A DNA stretch of 33,176 nucleotides, from assembly GCA_022785155.1 (NCBI GenBank), contig JALFRH010000232.1:1-33176 (forward strand). The letters are read 5' to 3'. The DNA is from Spirochaetales bacterium. GTDB taxonomy: Bacteria; Spirochaetota; Spirochaetia; Sphaerochaetales; Sphaerochaetaceae. The position numbers were made by a program, and so were the translations under genes. Shown here piece after piece: positions 4,918-13,789 of this stretch (its first letter is position 1; each line of letters begins with the position of its first letter). Below the pieces are notes generated by a model, which had not been told where the DNA came from, searched no databases, and saw nothing but the letters and a program-made list of their open reading frames with translations.

Positions 4918-7335
4918 GTGAAAAGTATTAGGGTACACGCTCTCGAAGGATCAATGGTTTCAACCTGGAAAGGAATAGAGAAGCTATACAATATCCACAA
5001 AAAAGAAAAAGAAGACGTACAGGTTTATGTTCTTCCTCCAACAAGAGATCCCGATCTCAGTTTCTACAGACTATTGGATGCAGCGGAAAACAAGAATGAC
5101 GGCATTTGGAATATGCTCGATCAGAAGAGGACGGCTTGGCTTGAGCTGGTGGCTGCTACATTGAAAGAAGAAGATAAAAAGGCAGTCTCCGAGTATATTA
5201 CCCAAAGCTTTGAATCCATCAAAGATATCCTCAAGGCCGTCTGGATTCTTGAAGATAAGTCTGGAGCCGCTTCAGACCACCTGGAGACCATGACATCCCT
5301 TTTCCTTGAAAAGATTGTTTCATCTTATTTTTTGCAGAGAGGAGAGAGCGTAGAATCCAAAGAATTGAATAAACTTCTCTCCGATCATAATCCTTCCTTC
5401 CAGAGCAGGGCTGTCTTCATTTCCGGTGAGCTTGTCTACTGTGTAGATGACAGGGATGCAGCTGGAAAAGAGAGAACGGATGAAGGCTGGGGTGAGTATT
5501 CCTCCGCCCTTGTTGCAGCCCAACTTTCAGCCCCCCTTACATATTGGAACCAAAGGAGCCTGTTGTATTCAGCCAGCAAGAAGGACGTTCCCAATGCCCA
5601 CCTGATTAAAGATATGACATATGCGGAGGCCACGGAGCTTTCATTCTTCGGTGCTCCTGTAGTCCATCCCCATTCCTTTATTCCAGCAGAAGAGGCAGGA
5701 GTACCATTATCCCTCAGATATTGGGGAGACCCGGAAGAAGAGGGGACTTTGGTTACAAGGGAAGGAAAGAAATCCAGTAAAGATGGAGTCAAGGCTTTCT
5801 CTGTAGTAAAGAACATATCGTTAATCAACGTGGAAGGCTCAGGTATGTCTGGTGTTCCTGGTGTATCTTCCCGTCTCTTCGGCGCACTTAGAAACGAAGG
5901 CATAAGCGTAATCTTCATATCCCAGGCATCAAGCGAATACTCAATCTGTTTCGCTGTTCCTACACCTCAGGCTCAGAATGCGAAAAACACTCTTGAGAAA
6001 GAGTTCAAGAGGGAAATATCCCTCCACCAGATTTCTTCCATCGATATGGAAGATAATCTCTCCATTCTTGCTGTTGTCGGTGAATCCATGCCAGGACGCA
6101 TCGGTGTCGCAGGTAAGCTCTTCTCATCCCTTGCCAGAGCTGGCGTAAACGTCAGAGCCATTGCCCAGGGTTCAAGTGAAAGAAACATCAGCGCCGTCAT
6201 CTCCAGCCGTGATGCCGTAAAAGCCGAAAGAGCACTCCATACAGTATTCTTCATGTCCCAGCAGACACTTTCCTTAGGTTTGTTCGGCCCAGGAAACATC
6301 GGAGGAACCTTGCTTGATCAGATCGGAAGGGAAAGGGAGAGGTTAAAGAGGGAGTTTGACCTTGATATTAGAGTGAGAGGAATTGCAACAAGCAAGAAAA
6401 TGCTGATCAGTGAAGAAGGCATAGATCTCAGCTCTTGGAGGGAACAGATGGATCAGTATGCCATCCCTTACAATGAAGAGATATTCCTTTCTCACATCAA
6501 GGCTTCATATTATCCTCATTGGGTTCTTGTGGATGCTACTGCAAGCAAAGAAAGGGCAATGCAGTATAAATCCTTTATTGAGGAAGGTTTCCATGTAATA
6601 ACGCCAAACAAGAAGGCATCCAGCGGCCCATACGACTACTATGAAAGCCTCTACGAAACTTCCCTTAGGACAGGAAAGAAGTTCCTGTATGAAACGACAG
6701 TCGGTGCAGGACTTCCTATTATAACAACCCTCAAGGACCTGAGGGAGACAGGCGATATCATAGAGAAGGTTGAGGGTATGGTTTCAGGTACTCTTGCCTG
6801 GCTCTTCAGTAACTATGACGGAACAGTTCCTTTCTCACATCTTGTAAAGAAGGCAAAGGATATGGGCTTTACAGAGCCTGATCCTAGAGACGACCTCTCA
6901 GGAATGGACGTAGCGAGAAAGACTGTCATTCTTGCAAGAGAGTTGGGATATAAGGCGGAAGTTGAAGACCTCGATATCAGAAACCTTGTTCCTGCTGATC
7001 TCAGAGATGTATCCAAGGAAGAGTTCCTGGAAAGAATGAGTGAAATGGATGACGAGATGCTTTCTCTTTATAAAGAAGCGGAAAAGAAGGGCATGAAACT
7101 AAGATACGTCGGTACGGTAGACGGAGGAAAGTGCTCTGTTTCCCTTTCATCCTTCCCCCTCGATCATCCTTTCAGTCAGGCTAAGGGAACTGATAATGTC
7201 ATCGAGTTTACTACAGCCAGATATCATAACCAGCCTTTGGTTGTCCAAGGACCTGGAGCAGGACCAGAGGTCACGGCAGCTGGAATATTTGCAGATATAT
7301 TGAGGTTAAGTGCATACCTCGGAAGCAGAATCTAG
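4918..7335 (+). CDS. thrA: Aspartokinase-like/homoserine dehydrogenase fusion with degenerate kinase domain
   Basis: An 805-residue ThrA-type fusion, collinear with E. coli ThrA. Residues about 1-275 fit the aspartokinase fold, but the catalytic motifs are gone. KFGGTS at the N-terminus reads VHALEG, GRxGSDYSA reads EGWGEYSSA (189-197), and TDVDGVYTxDP reads NQRSLLYSASK. Two ACT domains (about 290-445; FISQASSEYSICFAVP and AIAQGSSERNISAV) are well kept. The homoserine dehydrogenase domain is intact: GPGNIG (457-462), TPNKK (562-566), and DDLSGMDVARK with catalytic Lys668. It should reduce aspartate semialdehyde to homoserine, with threonine sensing by the ACT domains. Aspartate phosphorylation is probably supplied by another kinase. 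The start is GTG with AAGGGA 8 nt upstream. thrC follows 9 nt downstream. Confidence 0.92.
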   Translation: MKSIRVHALEGSMVSTWKGIEKLYNIHKKEKEDVQVYVLPPTRDPDLSFYRLLDAAENKNDGIWNMLDQKRTAWLELVAATLKEEDKKAVSEYITQSFESIKDILKAVWILEDKSGAASDHLETMTSLFLEKIVSSYFLQRGESVESKELNKLLSDHNPSFQSRAVFISGELVYCVDDRDAAGKERTDEGWGEYSSALVAAQLSAPLTYWNQRSLLYSASKKDVPNAHLIKDMTYAEATELSFFGAPVVHPHSFIPAEEAGVPLSLRYWGDPEEEGTLVTREGKKSSKDGVKAFSVVKNISLINVEGSGMSGVPGVSSRLFGALRNEGISVIFISQASSEYSICFAVPTPQAQNAKNTLEKEFKREISLHQISSIDMEDNLSILAVVGESMPGRIGVAGKLFSSLARAGVNVRAIAQGSSERNISAVISSRDAVKAERALHTVFFMSQQTLSLGLFGPGNIGGTLLDQIGRERERLKREFDLDIRVRGIATSKKMLISEEGIDLSSWREQMDQYAIPYNEEIFLSHIKASYYPHWVLVDATASKERAMQYKSFIEEGFHVITPNKKASSGPYDYYESLYETSLRTGKKFLYETTVGAGLPIITTLKDLRETGDIIEKVEGMVSGTLAWLFSNYDGTVPFSHLVKKAKDMGFTEPDPRDDLSGMDVARKTVILARELGYKAEVEDLDIRNLVPADLRDVSKEEFLERMSEMDDEMLSLYKEAEKKGMKLRYVGTVDGGKCSVSLSSFPLDHPFSQAKGTDNVIEFTTARYHNQPLVVQGPGAGPEVTAAGIFADILRLSAYLGSRI

Positions 7336-7344
7336 GAGGAAAAT

Positions 7345-8607
7345 ATGGTCAGATTCGTTTCAACAAGAGATAAGAATGGCCCATCTTGCAGCGTCAGCGA
7401 AGCCCTGTTGAAGGGATTGGCACCGGATGGAGGCTTGTATGTTCCGTCAACTATGCCTCAGCGTCCAAGTGATTTCACACTTAAAGAAGGTGTATCCTAC
7501 GCAATGTATCAGGCGATAAAACCATTTTTCGAAGGTGATGAACTGGAAGGCGATCTTCTCCAGATTTGCCAGGATGCATTTAATTTCCCGGTTCCTATGA
7601 AGAACCTTGGAGGCAACAAGGTGCTTTTGGAATTGATCTACGGCCCTACAAGCGCCTTTAAGGACTTCGGTGCCAGATTCCTTGCTTTCTCCATGGAGAA
7701 GCTTCTTGAGAGAAGAGGAGAAGAAAAGACAATCCTTGTCGCCACAAGCGGCGATACAGGCGGAGCTGTCGCAGCTGCTTTCTGGAGAAGAAAGAACCTG
7801 AAGGCAAAAGTGCTCTTCCCAAAGGGAAGGGTGGCTGAAAGACAGAGGGCCCAGCTTACTACCTGGGGCGATAACATCGAGAGCTATGAAGTGGATGGAA
7901 ACTTCGATGACTGTCAGAAAATGGTCAAGGAAGCTTTCATGGACAAATCCATAACAGAAGGCCTCAGTTCTTCAAACTCCATCAATATCGGTCGTCTGTT
8001 GCCTCAGATGGCTTACTATGCTTATGCCAGTGAGATGTATTATGCCCTTTATGGAGAGAAACCAGTAATCATCGTGCCATCTGGAAATGTAGGAAATGTT
8101 ACAGGCTGTTTCTGGGCCAAGGCCATGGGTTATCCGATTGAGAGAATTGTAATGGCCACAAATGCCAACAGAACGATTCCTGATTACCTGGAAAGCGGAG
8201 AGTATAAGCCAAGGGCAAGTGTAAAGACTTTGGCCAATGCCATGGATGTCGGAGCACCTTCGAATATGGAGAGACTCTTTGATATGTTCCCTACCTTCGA
8301 AGACTTCTCTGCTTCTGTAAGTGCCATGAGCGTCAGCGACAGCGAAATACAGAGAACCATAAAGGAAGTATATGATGAAGACAAATATATCATTTGTCCT
8401 CATACAGCTTGTGGAGAAAGGGTGAGAAGGGATTATTTCAGCACTTCACCGACTATGGTCGTCTCTACAGCCCATCCTGCCAAGTTCGATACCATTGTGG
8501 AACCTTTGATCGGTACTACTGTACCAATTCCAAAGAACCTTTGGGAAATAATCCAGAAGCCAAGTTATGCCAAAGAGATAGGAAGAAATTACAAGGAATT
8601 GTTCTGA
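7345..8607 (+). CDS. thrC: Threonine synthase
   Basis: A 420-residue PLP enzyme converting O-phosphohomoserine to threonine. The PLP-binding lysine is Lys106 in GPTSAFKDFGARF. ATSGDTGGAVAAAFW and PSGNVGNVTGCFWAK are the phosphate/cofactor loops of this family, and the N-terminal STRDKNGPSCSVSEALLKGL is typical. A strong AGGAGG lies 5 nt before the ATG. It is 9 nt after thrA, so the two form an operon. A homoserine kinase (thrB) is not in the window and must be elsewhere. The 3' end overlaps the convergent MATE gene by 19 bp. Confidence 0.96.
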   Translation: MVRFVSTRDKNGPSCSVSEALLKGLAPDGGLYVPSTMPQRPSDFTLKEGVSYAMYQAIKPFFEGDELEGDLLQICQDAFNFPVPMKNLGGNKVLLELIYGPTSAFKDFGARFLAFSMEKLLERRGEEKTILVATSGDTGGAVAAAFWRRKNLKAKVLFPKGRVAERQRAQLTTWGDNIESYEVDGNFDDCQKMVKEAFMDKSITEGLSSSNSINIGRLLPQMAYYAYASEMYYALYGEKPVIIVPSGNVGNVTGCFWAKAMGYPIERIVMATNANRTIPDYLESGEYKPRASVKTLANAMDVGAPSNMERLFDMFPTFEDFSASVSAMSVSDSEIQRTIKEVYDEDKYIICPHTACGERVRRDYFSTSPTMVVSTAHPAKFDTIVEPLIGTTVPIPKNLWEIIQKPSYAKEIGRNYKELF

Positions 8608-9956
8608 TTCCTCTCTCCATAGACATCGGTTGTGAAATAATAGATGAAAAAGAGTAATGTGACCAATGACCAGGAAATGGCATATGAGAGCATTACTCTT
8701 TCTATTGAAGCCCTTGCAAATGGTGTAGAAAGCCATATTATTCTCACGCCACATATTCCGAATACAGTGAAAAGGGTAGGTACGAAGGTCTTTCCCACCC
8801 CTCTGAGGGCTCCCGAGAATACTTCTATGGGTACATAGATTATGAAAACAGGAGCGATGGTCAATAGAATCCTCATTCCTATTTCCATTACGTTTTCGTC
8901 CGAAGAGAAGAGCATGAAACCATACTTTCCGAATTTAATATATAGCATGGCCAGAAAGAGGGATGAGACGATGGTGATGCCAAGGCACTCCAATACTCCT
9001 TTCTTGGCTCTTCTGATTTTGCCTGCTCCATAGTTTTGGCCTACAAATGTGGTGATGGATACTCCGAAGGCATTTACTATCATCCAGAATACAGCGTCCA
9101 ACTTGTTATATGCAGCCCAAGCGGCAGCGGTGTCGGTGCCGAAAGAGTTTACATTGGTTTGGATGATCATATTGGATATATTGTACATTACTGATTGGAT
9201 GCCTCCAGGTAGTCCGATGGCCAACATCTTTTTCAGTATTATCCTGTCCATTGAAGCCATCTTGCTTACTTCCATTTTCTGGAGGCCCTTTCTTGTCCCC
9301 AAGAAGATGAGGGTGGCAAAAGCCGCTGTAAATTGGCTGAGGACTGTAGCCTCTGCAGCCCCTCTGACGCCGCGCCTGAATACAGCTATGAAGAGAATAT
9401 CCAGTGCGATGTTCAACAAGGCTCCGATAATAAGAAACCAAAGGGGATGCTTTGAATCACCGAAGGCCCTTAAGACTCCTGAAGTCATGTTGAACATGAT
9501 CAATCCCATGGAGCCTAGAAAGTATATATGAAGATAGGTGGTGGCCAGAGGAAAGATATCATCAGGAGTGTCCATTATCCTCAACAAAGGCTTTGTGAGT
9601 ATAAAGCCGAATACAGATATGACAACTCCAAAAAGAAGGGAAAGAGCAATGGCTGTATGGAGGCTTTTCTTTACTTTGTCTTCATCCTTGGCACCATAGA
9701 ACTGGCTTATGACCACAGTGGCTCCGCTTGCCATGCCATTGAAGAAGCCGATGATGAGGTTTGTAAGGGTGCTTGTACCTCCAGAGACTGCAGCCAGGGC
9801 TTCTTTTCCAAGAAACTGCCCCACGATCACTGCATCCACTGTGTTATAGAGAGTCATAAAAAGTGTCCCGAAAAAAATCGGGAAGAAGAATATAAGAATC
9901 TGTTTCCAGATTACACCTTCAGTTATACCATTTGAGACTTCTTGGACTTTACCCAT
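8589..9956 (-). CDS. MATE-family multidrug/Na+ antiporter
   Basis: A 455-residue membrane protein with about 12 hydrophobic helices in two homologous halves. The N-terminal half has TLYNTVDAVIVGQFLGKEALAA and the second half has the corresponding YNKLDAVFWMIVNAFG and GQNYGAGKIRRAK segments. These are hallmarks of MATE exporters, which expel cationic drugs or metabolites using Na+ or H+ gradients. The substrate cannot be read from sequence. The start at 9956 fits the family's N-terminal length, although no clear Shine-Dalgarno precedes it. It converges on thrC with a 19-bp overlap. A second, distinct MATE gene lies at 21879-23240. Confidence 0.92.
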   Translation of the reverse strand: MGKVQEVSNGITEGVIWKQILIFFFPIFFGTLFMTLYNTVDAVIVGQFLGKEALAAVSGGTSTLTNLIIGFFNGMASGATVVISQFYGAKDEDKVKKSLHTAIALSLLFGVVISVFGFILTKPLLRIMDTPDDIFPLATTYLHIYFLGSMGLIMFNMTSGVLRAFGDSKHPLWFLIIGALLNIALDILFIAVFRRGVRGAAEATVLSQFTAAFATLIFLGTRKGLQKMEVSKMASMDRIILKKMLAIGLPGGIQSVMYNISNMIIQTNVNSFGTDTAAAWAAYNKLDAVFWMIVNAFGVSITTFVGQNYGAGKIRRAKKGVLECLGITIVSSLFLAMLYIKFGKYGFMLFSSDENVMEIGMRILLTIAPVFIIYVPIEVFSGALRGVGKTFVPTLFTVFGICGVRIIWLSTPFARASIERVMLSYAISWSLVTLLFFIYYFTTDVYGERNQNNSL

Positions 9957-10080
9957 AGCAATAGGGATTCTAGTAAAGGAAAGGAGAATAAATCAATATC
10001 TTTACCAAGATGAATTATTTTCTTATAGGAATCATATTAATTGACTTTTTGTTTCAGTTGGCATGTGCTAGTATCAAAAT

Positions 10081-11382
10081 ATGCTTTCAAATGTGTTGAT
10101 GTTGGTTTCCATAGATCTTATCGCCATTATCGGTGAAATGATCATTTTATCTAATTCTTCCAGGAACAATAAAGATGTAGGGCAACCTCTATTCAACCTG
10201 CTGGTTTTATCTTTGTTATTCGTTACATTTACAGATCTTATTTCATGGTTCTGTATGGATGTAGACACAACCTTAGGAGTCTTCATAGGATCCTTCGCAG
10301 GCTTCTGCAACTATCTATTTCCCAGCCTGTCTTGGTGGATTTGGCTCATATATGCATATTCCTTTATTTCTGTAAGTAAAACCAAGAGTAGAAGAAAGGC
10401 TTTCTTCGTGTCCTCCATCTTCCCGACACTCTGTTCTTTCATTTGTCTCATAATAAACTTTTTCACAGGAATCTACTTTTCATATATCGGAGGAATATAC
10501 ACCAGAGGTAAGTTATATTGGATCAATATGTTGTTTTCCGCCACATATATGGTCTGGTTTTCAATCCTTATGATCATAGACTATCGTCAGACCGATGATG
10601 AAAAGCACAAAAAGTATATCACCTACCTCTTCGGTTTCATTGCCCTCCCTATCTTGGGCCTGGTGTCGGAACAGATATTATTCGGTATGTACCTGGCTCC
10701 TGCCTTCTCTTTCCTAGGTGTCCTTATGATATATCTCAATGTCCAAAAAGAGAGGATCATAGACATAGAAGCTGAGAAAGAGGCTGCAAAGGCCGAGTTG
10801 GAAGGGGAGAAGATAAAAGTGATGCTGAGCCAGATCAAGCCACACTTTCTTTTCAATACCCTCAATATCATCAGATCCCTTATTACAAAAGATCCAGATA
10901 CTGCCGTGGAGGCTGTCGATCATTTTGCAGACTATCTGAGGGAAAACATGACCAGTCTGGAACTTGCAGGCTGCGTCAGTTTTACAGAGGAACTGCATCA
11001 CGTAGAGAACTATCTGTATATAGAGAAGCTAAGATTCCAGGATCATATCAACATCGAATATGACATAAAAACAGTGGACTTTATTCTTCCCGCCCTCTCT
11101 TTGCAGATTTTGGTGGAGAACTCTGTAAAACATGGAATATCTCCCAAAGAAGAGAGCGGATGGATAAAAATAAGGACTACAGAAGACTCGGACTTCTTTA
11201 TGGTGGTCTGCGAGGACAACGGTGTAGGTTTCGATACTGGAAAGAAAATGTCCAATAAACACGTAGGCATAAGAAACACAAGAATGAGACTGCAGACCAT
11301 GATCCAAGGTTCACTGTTGATCAACAGCACACCAGGTGTAGGTACAAGGGCTGTGATTCTTATTCCCAAACATCAGAAGTAG
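10081..11382 (+). CDS. LytS/YehU-type membrane sensor histidine kinase
   Basis: A 433-residue protein. Residues about 1-220 hold six or seven hydrophobic helices with no obvious ligand domain. A short coiled coil (KERIIDIEAEKEAAKAELEG) leads into a His_kinase (PF06580) domain with SQIKPHFLFNTLNIIRSL, where His255 is the phosphoacceptor. The ATPase part has an N-box (LQILVENSVKHGI) and a G-box (CEDNGVGFD). These kinases usually pair with a LytTR or AraC-type response regulator, and none is adjacent. No Shine-Dalgarno is visible; a TGCTAGTAT extended -10-like sequence ends 6 nt before the ATG. The 3' end overlaps the convergent amidohydrolase by 10 bp. Confidence 0.92.
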   Translation: MLSNVLMLVSIDLIAIIGEMIILSNSSRNNKDVGQPLFNLLVLSLLFVTFTDLISWFCMDVDTTLGVFIGSFAGFCNYLFPSLSWWIWLIYAYSFISVSKTKSRRKAFFVSSIFPTLCSFICLIINFFTGIYFSYIGGIYTRGKLYWINMLFSATYMVWFSILMIIDYRQTDDEKHKKYITYLFGFIALPILGLVSEQILFGMYLAPAFSFLGVLMIYLNVQKERIIDIEAEKEAAKAELEGEKIKVMLSQIKPHFLFNTLNIIRSLITKDPDTAVEAVDHFADYLRENMTSLELAGCVSFTEELHHVENYLYIEKLRFQDHINIEYDIKTVDFILPALSLQILVENSVKHGISPKEESGWIKIRTTEDSDFFMVVCEDNGVGFDTGKKMSNKHVGIRNTRMRLQTMIQGSLLINSTPGVGTRAVILIPKHQK

Positions 11383-12266
11383 ACTTTTTCTGCTGTTTTA
11401 TGGAAATACCATTCTTCTTCTTTGTGGGTAAATACTCCCTTTGAGTAATCAAGCTGTCTTGAAAGGGGAACCTGAACCAAGGTGCTTGGCATATCGCTTC
11501 CCCACATCAAGTGTTCAGCCCCCACTATATCTCTTGCATACTGGAGATATCTTCTTGCTGTTTCAAAGGGATACTCCTCTACTCTTGTTTTCCAGAAAAG
11601 GGCGGCGGTATCGAAGAAGATATTGTCTCTTTTCAATGTCTCCAGTTCCCTTTTGATGTTTTCATCCTGATTTCTTCTTGGGGAAGAGAGATGACATACT
11701 ACTATGTTCATGGATGGGAAATCCTGTGCAATCCTCTTTATTGCATCCACCTGATGGCTTTCGTCTCCTGGAGAACCCAGGTCGAAGGCCACTGTCCTTA
11801 TCTTTCCATATAGCCTTTTATATATGGAATACATAAGTTCTCCATCCAGTGGGAATGTAGGATGTATACCCATGAGGCCGCAGCCTGTGGATACTTCGAA
11901 TTTAAAGGCGTCGATATCCAAAGAAAGCAGATAACCAAGTATTTTATCGCTATTCCTGCAGAATGGATCCATCGTAAGGGCTCCTCTCAATCTATCTTTG
12001 TTCTTCTTTACAGCTTCAATGACACCGTAGTTGTCGAAGCCTAGAAAGCCTCCCTGCAACAGGACCGCCTTATCTATGAAATGGCTGTCCATTACGGAGA
12101 AAAGGGAAGAGAGGGGGAACTCTGTCTTTTCATATTCTTCAGGAAGCAACTGAATCACTTCACCGTTGCTCCAAATGGCCTTCCCCTTGGAAAGGGGCTT
12201 CAGTTCTCCATCTGCTCCGAAACCAGAGAGCGTTGAAAATATATGGGCATGGGCATCAATAATCAT
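11373..12266 (-). CDS. Amidohydrolase-family metal-dependent hydrolase (TIM barrel)
   Basis: A 297-residue protein of the amidohydrolase 2 type. The N-terminal MIIDAHAHIF carries the HxH metal site on strand 1. VVCHLSSPR supplies a later His. LMWGSDMPST near the C-terminus supplies the conserved Asp. The family includes decarboxylases and lactone or amide hydrolases of the TIM-barrel superfamily, and the substrate is unknown. It is divergent from the GH4 glycosidase gene, separated by 131 bp with repeated operator-like sites, so a role in the same sugar or sugar-acid catabolism is possible. The start lacks a clear Shine-Dalgarno. Confidence 0.85.
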   Translation of the reverse strand: MIIDAHAHIFSTLSGFGADGELKPLSKGKAIWSNGEVIQLLPEEYEKTEFPLSSLFSVMDSHFIDKAVLLQGGFLGFDNYGVIEAVKKNKDRLRGALTMDPFCRNSDKILGYLLSLDIDAFKFEVSTGCGLMGIHPTFPLDGELMYSIYKRLYGKIRTVAFDLGSPGDESHQVDAIKRIAQDFPSMNIVVCHLSSPRRNQDENIKRELETLKRDNIFFDTAALFWKTRVEEYPFETARRYLQYARDIVGAEHLMWGSDMPSTLVQVPLSRQLDYSKGVFTHKEEEWYFHKTAEKVYF

Positions 12267-12310
12267 GGCTTGAGAATAAATTCATAGATGTTTTGGAGCA
12301 AGAAGAATTT

Positions 12311-12385
12311 TTTCTACAGTGCAAAAAATGATACAAAAAATATACTCACTATGTTTTTCTTTCTACTGCACTAAAATGATACAAA
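12311..12385 (+). promoter_or_regulatory. Two operator-like direct repeats upstream of the GH4 gene
   Basis: Copy 1 at 12311-12337 (TTTCTACAGTGC, then an A-run, then ATGATACAAA) is repeated at 12360-12385 (TTTCTACTGCACTAAA, then ATGATACAAA). The ATGATACA cores are 48 bp apart, about 4.6 helical turns. A possible -10 (TATACT, 12341-12346) lies between them. Copy 2 abuts the Shine-Dalgarno AAAGGAGG (12383-12390). The layout suits a repressor that loops or blocks both initiation and translation of the sugar gene. The regulator is not identified in this window. Confidence 0.55.
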
Positions 12386-12397
12386 GGAGGATGCCAT

Positions 12398-13741
12398 ATG
12401 AAAGAAACACGAATGTGCATTATCGGAGGAGGAAGTAGGCTTTGGGCAATACAGTTCTTCAAGGATTTGGCATATAACAAAATGACCAACGGAACTGTAG
12501 TCCTGTATGATATAGACCATAAGGCGGCAATGAACAACGTTGCCGTGGGAGAGCAGACTTTCCGTGTCAACGATAGTGTCGGTAGATTTAAGTTTATTGC
12601 TGAAGATAACCTTGAAAAAGCTCTTCAAGGCGTAGATTTGGTGATCATATCAATTGAGCCGGGTAACATTGAGTGCAGAAAGGGAGATCTTCTGCTTCCT
12701 GAGGAATATGGAATATTGGAGAGTGTCGGAGATACCACTGGTCCGGGAGGAATCATGAGGGCCCGTAGGGCACTGCCATTCTTCTTTGAGTTTGCCAGGA
12801 CAATAAAGAAGGTATGCCCTGATGCTTGGGTAATAAATTATACAAACCCTATGACTCTCTGTACTGCGGCCCTTTACAAGGCCTTCCCTGGAATCAAGGC
12901 TTTGGGATGCTGCCATGAAGTATTCCATACTGAAACATTCATTGCAGAAAAAGTGGCCCAGTGGTTTGATGTTCCTGTTCCAGACAGAAGAGAAATCAAG
13001 GTTGATATTACAGGTGTGAATCACTTCACTTGGGTTACAGGCGCTTCCTGGCGTGGTATCGATCTTATGCCGAGACTTAAGGCCTTGAGTGAAGATCCAA
13101 ATACATATAAGGATCTTACAGAGGTTGCAAAGAAGAGGGTTGAGGAAGAGAAGTGGTTTGACTGCGACCACATTGTCGCCCTTTCCCTTCTCAGGGACTT
13201 CGGTGCCCTCGGTGCTGCAGGAGACAGACACCTATCTGAATTTGTGCCTTTCTATCTTAATTCAGACGAGGATTTCTGGAGATATGGAGTAGTAAGGACT
13301 CCTTATAAATGGAGAGTTGAGGAAGATAAGAGAAAGAAGGCCAAGGTTTACGACGATGAGGAGTTGAAGGCCAAGCTTTCAGATGAAGAGGGTGTGGATA
13401 TAATGAGATCCCTTATGGGAGACAGGACTCTTTACACCAATATCAACGTTCCAAACGAAGGTCAGATTACATATCTTCCAAAGGGAAGGATCGTTGAATC
13501 CAATGGCTTCATAAGTGAAAACTCAATTCGTCCTATAGTATCCAAAGAACCTCCATTGGCTGTTCAGAATATGGTGAGACGAGTATCTGATATACAGGAT
13601 ATGACACTGGAGGCCATATGGAACAATGATGAGAAGCTATTGTTCTCAGCATTCCTATCGGATCCTTTGGTAAATCTCAATAGAGATAAAGCAAAAGAGC
13701 TTTTCGATAAAATGCTTGTCGCTTCCCAGTATAAGCAATAA
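12398..13741 (+). CDS. Glycoside hydrolase family 4 enzyme (NAD+/metal-dependent glycosidase)
   Basis: A 447-residue GH4 protein. The Rossmann start CIIGGGSRLW binds NAD+. GDTTGPGGIMRARRALP (about 111-127), NYTNPM (147-152), CCHE (171-174, with the metal-binding Cys-His) and GVNHFTW follow in family order. GH4 enzymes cleave alpha- or beta-glycosides by a redox elimination mechanism needing NAD+ and a divalent metal. The GPGGIMRA and CH features and the convergent galactokinase favour an alpha-galactosidase or uronidase-like activity over a 6-phospho-glucosidase. Specificity is inferred and uncertain. A strong AAAGGAGG lies 7 nt before the ATG. Confidence 0.9.
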   Translation: MKETRMCIIGGGSRLWAIQFFKDLAYNKMTNGTVVLYDIDHKAAMNNVAVGEQTFRVNDSVGRFKFIAEDNLEKALQGVDLVIISIEPGNIECRKGDLLLPEEYGILESVGDTTGPGGIMRARRALPFFFEFARTIKKVCPDAWVINYTNPMTLCTAALYKAFPGIKALGCCHEVFHTETFIAEKVAQWFDVPVPDRREIKVDITGVNHFTWVTGASWRGIDLMPRLKALSEDPNTYKDLTEVAKKRVEEEKWFDCDHIVALSLLRDFGALGAAGDRHLSEFVPFYLNSDEDFWRYGVVRTPYKWRVEEDKRKKAKVYDDEELKAKLSDEEGVDIMRSLMGDRTLYTNINVPNEGQITYLPKGRIVESNGFISENSIRPIVSKEPPLAVQNMVRRVSDIQDMTLEAIWNNDEKLLFSAFLSDPLVNLNRDKAKELFDKMLVASQYKQ

Positions 13742-13775
13742 AAAATAAGGGCAGTTGGATGATCCGGCTGCCCTT
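13738..13775 (-). terminator. Terminator between GH4 gene and galK
   Basis: AAGGGCAG (13747-13754) and CTGCCCTT (13768-13775) form an 8-bp stem with a 13-nt loop. On the minus strand the stem is followed by ATTTTTTATTG, so it mainly ends galK transcription. It may also slow plus-strand readthrough from the GH4 gene. Confidence 0.8.
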
Positions 13776-13789
13776 GATTAATATTTCAA

